A DNA stretch of 64,000 bases from Streptomyces humi (GTDB lineage: Bacteria; Actinomycetota; Actinomycetes; Streptomycetales; Streptomycetaceae): positions 1-64,000 of the forward strand of contig NZ_LBMU02000025.1 of NCBI RefSeq assembly GCF_001005085.2, given 5' to 3'. Positions 58,324 through 64,000 of the stretch are shown here, piece after piece. The stretch's first letter is position 1. Every line of letters starts with the position of its first letter. The notes under the pieces were generated by a model. That model saw only the letters and a program-made list of their open reading frames with translations, made no database searches and had not been told where the DNA came from. The position numbers and the translations under genes were made by a program.

Positions 58324-59577
58324 TCAGACCGGCAGCGTGACCCTCATCACCAGCCCACCGCCCTCGCGCGGCTGGGCGGTGATGTGACCGCCGTGCGCGC
58401 GCGCCACGGAGCGGACGATGGACAACCCCAGGCCCACACCCTTGTCGCTGCCCGTGCGCTCGGTACGGAGCCGTCTGAAGGGTTCGAAGAGGTTGTCGAT
58501 CTCGTACGCCGGCACCACCGGACCGGTGTTCGACACGGACAGTACCGCCTGCCCGTGCTGCACCTCGGTGGTGACCTCCACCCAGCCGTCCTCGGCCACG
58601 TTGTAGCGCACCGCGTTCTGCAACAGGTTCAGCGCGATCCGCTCCAGCAGCACACCGTTGCCCTGGACCACCGCGGGCTTGCGCTGCCCCCTGATCTCGA
58701 CGCCCTTCGCCTCCGCCTCGGCGTGCACCTGGTCGACGGCCTGGGAGGCCACCTCGGCCAGGTCGACCGGCTTGCGCTCGACGATCTGGTTGTCGCTGCG
58801 GGCGAGCAGCAGCAGGCCCTCCACGAGCTGCTCGCTGCGCTCGTTGGTGGCCAGCAGGGTCTTGCCGAGCTGTTGCAGTTCCACGGGCGCGTCCGGGTCG
58901 GAGAGGTGCACCTCCAGGAGTGTGCGGTTGATCGCCAGGGGTGTGCGCAGCTCGTGGGAGGCGTTGCCGACGAAGCGCTGCTGGGCCGTGAAGGCGCGTT
59001 GCAGCCGCTCCAGCATGTCGTCGAAGGTGTCCGCGAGCTCCTTGAGCTCGTCGTCCGGGCCGTCCAGCTCGATACGGCGGGACAGGTCCGAGCCGGCCAC
59101 CGCGCGGGCTGTGCGGGTGATGCGGCCGAGCGGGGACAGCACCCGGCCGGCCATCGCGTAGCCGAACGCGAAGGCGATCACGGCCAGGCCCAGCAGGGCC
59201 AGCAGCGAGCGGCTGAGCAGGTTGTCCAGGGCCGCCTGGCGCTGGTGGTCCATGCACTGGGCGATCGCGGAGTTGAAGTCCGACAGCTGGAGGCTGGAAC
59301 TGGCGACCGTCGGGCAGTTGTCGCTGGAGACCTGGAGCTTCTCGAAGCCGACGATCTTGAACAGCGGCTGGTTGCCGGTGCTGATCGCCTGCGCGGCCAG
59401 CAGGTAGATGATCGACAGCAGCAGGATGCCTGCGATCAGGAACATGCCGCCGTACAGCAGGGTGAGCCGTATCCGGATGGTGGGACGCAGCCACGGGAAG
59501 ACCGGCTGCGGCCGCCGGGGGTCCCAGGTGGGCTTCGGGGGGGCCTGCGGGGGTGCGGGAGTGGTCGCCACGTTCAT
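58324..59577 (-). CDS. cutS: CutS sensor histidine kinase
   Basis: A 417-aa membrane kinase recognisable as Streptomyces CutS. TM1 is LTLLYGGMFLIAGILLLSII near residue 45 and TM2 LLALLGLAVIAFAFGYAMAG near 135. The short extracytoplasmic sensor has two Cys, in SSDNCPTVAS and NSAIAQCMDH. HAMP follows, then FVGNASHELRTPLAINRTLL near residue 210 and HATPase with GSDKGVGLGLSIVRSVARAH. CutRS has been linked to copper metabolism and secretion stress in Streptomyces (literature knowledge); a Cys pair could sense redox or metal. The start overlaps the cutR stop. Confidence 0.9.
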   Translation of the reverse strand: MNVATTPAPPQAPPKPTWDPRRPQPVFPWLRPTIRIRLTLLYGGMFLIAGILLLSIIYLLAAQAISTGNQPLFKIVGFEKLQVSSDNCPTVASSSLQLSDFNSAIAQCMDHQRQAALDNLLSRSLLALLGLAVIAFAFGYAMAGRVLSPLGRITRTARAVAGSDLSRRIELDGPDDELKELADTFDDMLERLQRAFTAQQRFVGNASHELRTPLAINRTLLEVHLSDPDAPVELQQLGKTLLATNERSEQLVEGLLLLARSDNQIVERKPVDLAEVASQAVDQVHAEAEAKGVEIRGQRKPAVVQGNGVLLERIALNLLQNAVRYNVAEDGWVEVTTEVQHGQAVLSVSNTGPVVPAYEIDNLFEPFRRLRTERTGSDKGVGLGLSIVRSVARAHGGHITAQPREGGGLVMRVTLPV

Positions 59578-60230
59578 CAGATCCGGTAACCCGAGCCGGG
59601 CACGGTGACGATGACGGGGGGCTCGCCCAGCTTGCGGCGCAGGGTCATCACCGTCACCCGGACCACGTTGGTGAAGGGGTCGGTGTTCTCGTCCCAGGCC
59701 TTCTCGAGGAGCTGCTCGGCGCTGACCACCGCGCCCTCGCTGCGCATCAGCACCTCCAGGACGGCGAACTCCTTCGGCGCGAGCTGGACTTCCTTGCCGT
59801 CCCGGAAGACCTCACGGCGGTTCGGGTCGAGCTTGATGCCGGCCCGCTCCAGGACGGGCGGCAGCGGCACGCTGGTACGGCGGCCGAGGGCACGCACGCG
59901 CGCGATGAGCTCGCTGAACGCGAAAGGCTTGGGGAGATAGTCGTCGGCGCCGATCTCCAGACCCTCGACGCGGTCGCTGACGTCACCCGACGCGGTGAGC
60001 ATCAGCACGCGCGTGGGCATGCCCAGCTCCACGATCTTGCGGCAGACGTCGTCGCCGTGCACGAGGGGGAGGTCGCGGTCGAGGACGACCACGTCGTAGT
60101 CGTTGACGCCGATGCGCTCCAGGGCGGCCGCACCGTCGTACACGACGTCGACGGCCATGGCCTCCCGGCGCAGTCCGGTGGCCACCGCATCGGCGAGCAG
60201 TTGCTCGTCCTCGACGACGAGTACGCGCAC
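59577..60230 (-). CDS. cutR: CutR response regulator
   Basis: A 217-aa OmpR-type regulator. The receiver reads VRVLVVEDEQLLADAVATGL with phosphoacceptor in VVVLDRDLPLVHGDDV near residue 51; the winged helix ends RVTVMTLRRKLGEPPVIVTV. The GTG start places the receiver at residue 1 and drops a 63-codon upstream extension that is not conserved-looking. It is cotranscribed with cutS. It is recognised by near-identity in memory to the S. lividans/S. coelicolor protein. Confidence 0.92.
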   Translation of the reverse strand: MRVLVVEDEQLLADAVATGLRREAMAVDVVYDGAAALERIGVNDYDVVVLDRDLPLVHGDDVCRKIVELGMPTRVLMLTASGDVSDRVEGLEIGADDYLPKPFAFSELIARVRALGRRTSVPLPPVLERAGIKLDPNRREVFRDGKEVQLAPKEFAVLEVLMRSEGAVVSAEQLLEKAWDENTDPFTNVVRVTVMTLRRKLGEPPVIVTVPGSGYRI

Positions 60231-60648
60231 GTCGCTTGTCCTTCCTCTGTCCACCCGCGTAGCGCGCACCGGCGCACCCGGGCAGGGATCTCCATGGGAT
60301 GTGGTGGCTCCATCCTGCCCTTTTCGGCCATAAGTCGGCAGTAAGACGGGGGCCCGGCAGCCGGATCCGGGGCCGTGGGGCGGGAATGCGAGATTTTCTC
60401 CTGCGGTTGAGGTTTCCACGGAAGGGAGCGGGGGGAGGACGGCATGTACACCCCGCGATCACGCTCTGCATGTGCCGCAGCACCATGCGGTACGTACGTC
60501 GCCGCTACGGCAGAGCGGACGATGGGGGTGTCCGGCACCGTCGCCGCCCAGCAGGGCAGCGCTGGGCACCCGCGAAGACGTGATCGCCCCTTCCCGACGG
60601 CACACCCCCGTGCCACCCGACCCACGACCCAGGACGAGGGGGCGCAGC
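60231..60648. other. Divergent promoter region between cutR and a small gene
   Basis: 418 bp without a supported gene. It should hold the cutRS promoter on the minus strand and the promoter of the 57-aa protein on the plus strand. I saw no clear operator. Confidence 0.45.
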
Positions 60649-60822
60649 ATGGACGCATTCACGACAGGACTTCTCCAGCGCATAAAGGCGACCGAGTCCG
60701 ACATCACCCGAGCTCGCGACGAGGGCGACGACTTCCTCGTCGAAGTGGAGCAGGCCGAGCTCGACGACCTGCGCCGCCTCGCCGCCGAACACGGCGTGGA
60801 AGTCGGCGCGACCAGCGTCTGA
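60649..60822 (+). CDS. 57-residue helical protein of unknown function
   Basis: Starts MDAFTTGLLQRIKATESDIT after GAGGGGGC. It is highly charged and predicted helical/coiled (RARDEGDDFLVEVEQAELDD). A strong terminator follows 28 bases after the stop, which supports a real short transcript. The family is not recognised. Confidence 0.72.
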   Translation: MDAFTTGLLQRIKATESDITRARDEGDDFLVEVEQAELDDLRRLAAEHGVEVGATSV

Positions 60823-60849
60823 CAGCTCCGCAGCGGCACACCGGCACGA

Positions 60850-60888
60850 GAGCAGGGCCCCGGCGAATCCAGCGCCGGGGCCCTGCTC
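60850..60888 (+). terminator. Terminator after the 57-residue protein gene
   Basis: A perfect 16-bp stem (GAGCAGG... starting GAGCAGGGCCCC) with loop AATCCAG. It may also work for the convergent inositol-monophosphatase transcript. Confidence 0.88.
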
Positions 60889-60964
60889 GTATCCGGTCCT
60901 CTACCCGTCGCCACGCGTTCGATTCCTGCCGGCGCCACGGTGTTCGGTCTCCGGTTGCCCGCCG

Positions 60965-61780
60965 TCAGTCGTGCCAGGCTCCGAAGTCCTCCAGCAGGCT
61001 CTGGAGGGGCTCGAAGACGCCGGGGGTACCCGCGACCGTCAGATCGCGGTTCGGGCGTTCTCCGGGGCGGCCACCCGTCAGGGCGCCCGCCTCCCGCGCG
61101 ATCAGGTCGCCCGCGCCCCAGTCCCACGCGTTCAGGCCGCGCTCGAAGTACCCGTCCAGCCGGCCGCCGGCCACGTCGCACAGGTCGATCGCGGCCGAGC
61201 CGCTGCGGCGGATGTCACGGAGCAGCGGGATCAGCCGGGCGGCCACCTCGGCCTGGTGGGTGCGGACGTTCGTCACGTAGTTGAAGCCCGTGGAGACCAG
61301 GGCCTCGGACAGGGGCGCGGCCGGCCGGCAGACCAGTGCCCGCTCGCCCTCCCACGCCCCGGTCGCCCAGGCCCCGGCCCCGCGCACCGCGTGGTAGGTC
61401 TCGCCGCGCATCGGCGCCGCCACCACCCCGGCCACGGTCTCGCCGCCGATCTCGGCGGCGATGGACACCGCCCAGGTCGGCAGCCCGTACAGGTAGTTGA
61501 CCGTGCCGTCGAGCGGGTCGATCACCCAGCGGACCCCGCTGGTCCCCTCGGACGAGGCGCCCTCCTCACCGAGGAAGCCGTCGTCGGGTCGGTGGCCGGA
61601 GATCAGGTCGGTGATGAGTTTCTCCGCCGCGATGTCCATCTCGGTCACGACGTCGATCGGGCTGGACTTGGTCCGGGCCACGGAGAGATCGGCCGGGCGG
61701 CCGTCCCGCAGCAGCTCGCCCGCGCGGGCGGCCGCCTCCCGGGCGAGGTCCAGCAGCTCCGTGTGCAGGGGGTCGGTCAC
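60965..61780 (-). CDS. Inositol monophosphatase family protein
   Basis: A 271-aa Mg-dependent phosphatase. Metal motifs: GFLGEEGASSEG, VIDPLDGTVNYLYGLPTWAV and LNAWDWGAGDLIAREAGALT. It would hydrolyse inositol-1-phosphate or a related sugar phosphate. The GTG start follows GAGGAA. It lies 8 bases after the ferrochelatase stop, so they form an operon. Confidence 0.93.
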   Translation of the reverse strand: MTDPLHTELLDLAREAAARAGELLRDGRPADLSVARTKSSPIDVVTEMDIAAEKLITDLISGHRPDDGFLGEEGASSEGTSGVRWVIDPLDGTVNYLYGLPTWAVSIAAEIGGETVAGVVAAPMRGETYHAVRGAGAWATGAWEGERALVCRPAAPLSEALVSTGFNYVTNVRTHQAEVAARLIPLLRDIRRSGSAAIDLCDVAGGRLDGYFERGLNAWDWGAGDLIAREAGALTGGRPGERPNRDLTVAGTPGVFEPLQSLLEDFGAWHD

Positions 61781-61788
61781 GGGGTTCC

Positions 61789-62916
61789 TCACGCGTAGGG
61801 GCTGTCGGCGCCCGCGGCGGCCGGGCGGGCGGACCGCGCCGGGCAGCAGCCGACCGGGCAGAGGTCGTGGCTCGCGCCGAGCGTTCCCAGGGCGCACGGC
61901 GTGACCTCGCGCCCGCTCTCCACCGCCGCGCGCTCCAGGACCAGGTCCCGGACGGCGGCGGCGAACCTCGGGTCGTCCCCGACGGTCGCGGACCGCCGTA
62001 CGGGCAGCCCCAGCTCCTCGGCCTTGGCCCTGGCCTCCGTGTCGAGGTCGTAGAGGACCTCCATGTGGTCGGAGACGAAGCCGATGGGGGCCATGACGAC
62101 GGCCGGGACGCCGGCGCCGTGCAGGTCCGCCAGGTGGTCGCAGATGTCGGGCTCCAGCCAGGGGATGTGGGGGGCACCGGAGCGGGACTGGTAGACGAGC
62201 CGCCAGGGGTGGTCACGGCCGGTGCGCTCGCGGACCGCCGCGGCGATCAGCTCGGCCACCTCCAGGTGCTCCTCGACGTAGGCGCCGCCCTCTCCGTGGG
62301 CCTCGACGGGGCCCGAGGTGTCGGCGCTCGCGGTCGGGACGGAGTGGGTCGTGAACGCGATGTGGGCGCCCGCGCGGACGTCCTCGGGGAGGTCCGCGAG
62401 CGAGTCCAGCACGCCGTCGATCATCGGGGCGAGGAAGCCGGGGTGGTTGAAGTAGTGCCGCAGCTTGTCGACCTTCGGCGGTTCGAGACCCTCGGCCTCC
62501 AGCGCGGCCAGGGAGTCGGCGAGGTTCTCGCGGTACTGGCGGCAGCCCGAGTAGGAGGCGTAGGCGCTGGTGGCGAGCACCAGGACGCGGCGGCGGCCGT
62601 CGGCGACCATCTCCCGCAGGGTGTCCGTCAGGTACGGGGCCCAGTTGCGGTTGCCCCAGTAGACCGGCAGGTGCAGGCCGTGCTCGGCGAAGTCCTTGCG
62701 CAGGGCGTCCAGCAGGGCGCGGTTCTGGTCGTTGATCGGGCTGATCCCGCCGAACAGGAAGTAGTGCTGCCCGACCTCCTTGAGGCGTTCCTTCGGGATA
62801 CCGCGCCCGCGGGTCACGTTCTCCAGGAACGGCACCACGTCGTCCGGGCCTTCCGGGCCGCCGAAGGAGAGCAGGAGCAGGGCGTCGTAGGGGGTGGCAT
62901 CGAGCGCGTCTGGCAT
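61789..62916 (-). CDS. hemH: Ferrochelatase (coproporphyrin III type)
   Basis: A 375-aa chelatase that inserts Fe(II) into the porphyrin at the end of haem synthesis; Actinobacteria use coproporphyrin III (family knowledge). Visible segments: [20 protein letters not shown] at the start, [40 protein letters not shown] (catalytic His) and [20 protein letters not shown]. The C-terminal DLCPVGCCP carries closely spaced Cys that could bind the [2Fe-2S] cluster seen in actinobacterial enzymes. Confidence 0.94.
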   Translation of the reverse strand: MPDALDATPYDALLLLSFGGPEGPDDVVPFLENVTRGRGIPKERLKEVGQHYFLFGGISPINDQNRALLDALRKDFAEHGLHLPVYWGNRNWAPYLTDTLREMVADGRRRVLVLATSAYASYSGCRQYRENLADSLAALEAEGLEPPKVDKLRHYFNHPGFLAPMIDGVLDSLADLPEDVRAGAHIAFTTHSVPTASADTSGPVEAHGEGGAYVEEHLEVAELIAAAVRERTGRDHPWRLVYQSRSGAPHIPWLEPDICDHLADLHGAGVPAVVMAPIGFVSDHMEVLYDLDTEARAKAEELGLPVRRSATVGDDPRFAAAVRDLVLERAAVESGREVTPCALGTLGASHDLCPVGCCPARSARPAAAGADSPYA

Positions 62917-63076
62917 GAGCCGATCCTGCCACCCGGCACTGACGGCCCGGAAACAGGAGGGTGAAGAGTCGGATTCGGGAGGTTTATCCCCGGTACCCGA
63001 CAGGTGCGTCCGGGCCTCCTCGCTCGTAAGCTGTATCAGCCGCAGTCACGCCTTACCCAGTCGTCGGAGACCCCCC

Positions 63077-64000
63077 GTGCCCAGCCCCTACCGCGCCCTG
63101 TTCGCCGCCCCCGGCACCAAGGCCTTCTCCGCCGCCGGCTTCGTCGGCCGGATGCCGCTGTCGATGATGGGCATCGGCGTGGTCACGATGATCTCCCAGC
63201 TGACCGGGCGGTACGGCCTCGCGGGCGCGCTCTCCGCGACCATCGCGCTGTCCGCCGCCGCGATCGGCCCGCAGGTGTCCCGGCTGGTCGACCAGTACGG
63301 CCAGCGCCGGGTACTGCGTCCCGCGACGCTGCTCGCGCTCGCGGCGGCGGCCGGACTGCTGTCCGCCGCGCACTACGGGTGGCCGGACTGGGCGCTGTTC
63401 GTGTGCGCCGCCGGGATCGGCGCGGTGCCGAGCCTCGGCGCGATGATCCGGGCCCGCTGGGCCACCCTGTACCGGGGCACCCCGCAGTTGCACACCGCCT
63501 ACTCGTTCGAGTCGGTGGTGGACGAGATCTGCTTCATCTTCGGGCCGATCATCTCCATCGGGCTGTCCACGGTCTGGTTCCCGGAGGCGGGCCCGCTGCT
63601 GGCCGCCGGTTTCCTCGCGGCCGGCGTCCTCTGGCTCACCGCCCAGCGCGCCACCGAACCGCGGCCGCACCCGCGCGAGCACCACGGCGGCGGTTCGGCG
63701 CTGCGCGCCCCCGGCCTCCAGGTGCTGGTGGCGACCTTCGTGGCCACCGGAGCGATCTTCGGGGCGGTGGACGTGGTGACCGTCGCCTTCGCCGACGAGC
63801 GCGGCCACAAGGGGGCCTCCAGCGTGGTCCTGGCCCTGTACGCGGCCGGGTCCTGCGCGGCCGGCGTGGTCTTCGGCCTGATGCGGTTCGCGGGGAAGCC
63901 GGAACGCAGGTGGCTGCTGGGCATATGTGCGATGGCCGTGAGTATGATCCCCCTCCTACTGGTCGGAAACTTGCCGCTTCTGGCCGTGGCGCTGTTCGTT
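63077..64000 (+). CDS. MFS transporter, N-terminal part
   Basis: The frame opens at GTG after GGAGACCC and remains open to the window end (308 codons). It encodes hydrophobic segments from residue 12, such as GIGVVTMISQLTGRYGLAGA and LSATIALSAAAIGPQVSRLV, then DQYGQRRVLRPATLLAL (motif A-like). About nine of twelve expected TM helices are inside the window. It diverges from hemH. The substrate is unknown. Confidence 0.9.
   Translation, partial: MPSPYRALFAAPGTKAFSAAGFVGRMPLSMMGIGVVTMISQLTGRYGLAGALSATIALSAAAIGPQVSRLVDQYGQRRVLRPATLLALAAAAGLLSAAHYGWPDWALFVCAAGIGAVPSLGAMIRARWATLYRGTPQLHTAYSFESVVDEICFIFGPIISIGLSTVWFPEAGPLLAAGFLAAGVLWLTAQRATEPRPHPREHHGGGSALRAPGLQVLVATFVATGAIFGAVDVVTVAFADERGHKGASSVVLALYAAGSCAAGVVFGLMRFAGKPERRWLLGICAMAVSMIPLLLVGNLPLLAVALFV

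Noticed and set aside
60905..60950. A GTTCGATTCC stretch resembling a tRNA T-loop and acceptor end
   Set aside because: The flanking bases do not form a T stem, and no D or anticodon arm lies upstream.

Overview
The window is high-GC DNA with strong third-position GC bias, GTG starts and actinobacterial gene families throughout. It is almost certainly a Streptomyces chromosome. The order hemH - inositol monophosphatase - cutR/cutS - DUF4193 - dut - DUF3710 - kdpDE at 48-63 kb matches the conserved Streptomyces core around cutRS. No rRNA, tRNA or CRISPR array was found.

Region 1 (0-8.7 kb) is a carbohydrate catabolic locus: a partial MocA-type dehydrogenase, an ABC importer (ATPase, permease, lipoprotein), a LacI repressor, a second MocA-type dehydrogenase and two TIM-barrel isomerases/epimerases. 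Matching TTAAA-type palindromes in front of the binding-protein gene and the dehydrogenase gene suggest one LacI regulon. A short-chain dehydrogenase scar lies between the two isomerases. Region 2 (8.7-14.1 kb) is an aromatic-degradation operon: extradiol dioxygenase, fumarylacetoacetase-type hydrolase, flavin hydroxylase and a wrecked acetoacetyl-CoA synthetase, with a divergent TetR gene. Region 3 (14.1-19.5 kb) holds two copies of a [Met/His-rich membrane protein - ECF sigma] module around a copZ chaperone gene, then an RsbW-like kinase and a STAS antagonist.

Region 4 (19.56-42.98 kb) looks like a large accessory island. Both ends carry the last ~55 bp of the 23S-methyltransferase-like gene whose intact copy begins at 44306. 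The left half has a sensor kinase whose response regulator is reduced to a scar, a TetR/oxidoreductase pair, and a detoxification regulon (alpha/beta hydrolase, EmrB-type exporter, SDR, two near-identical TetR genes) tied together by the palindrome AAACCGATCGGTTT at eight positions. The right half (30.9-42.7 kb) is a nested decayed integrative element bounded by 177-bp direct repeats. It carries a 5'-truncated tyrosine integrase, a relaxase-type remnant, a divergent gene set (HTH-TPR regulator, YdcF, WbqC and HFCD flavoprotein one way; two unknowns, a class I aminoacyl-tRNA-synthetase-like protein and an ASCH protein the other) and a 1155-aa Type ISP/IIG-like restriction-modification enzyme. 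The aminoacyl-tRNA-synthetase-like set is the best candidate for an undescribed system.

Region 5 (43-64 kb) is core: RNA methyltransferase, a KimA-like APC permease, two TrkA proteins and KdpD/KdpE (a potassium theme with no kdpFABC here), a secreted alginate-lyase-like protein, dUTPase, several conserved actinobacterial DUFs, CutR/CutS, inositol monophosphatase, ferrochelatase and the start of an MFS transporter cut by the window end.
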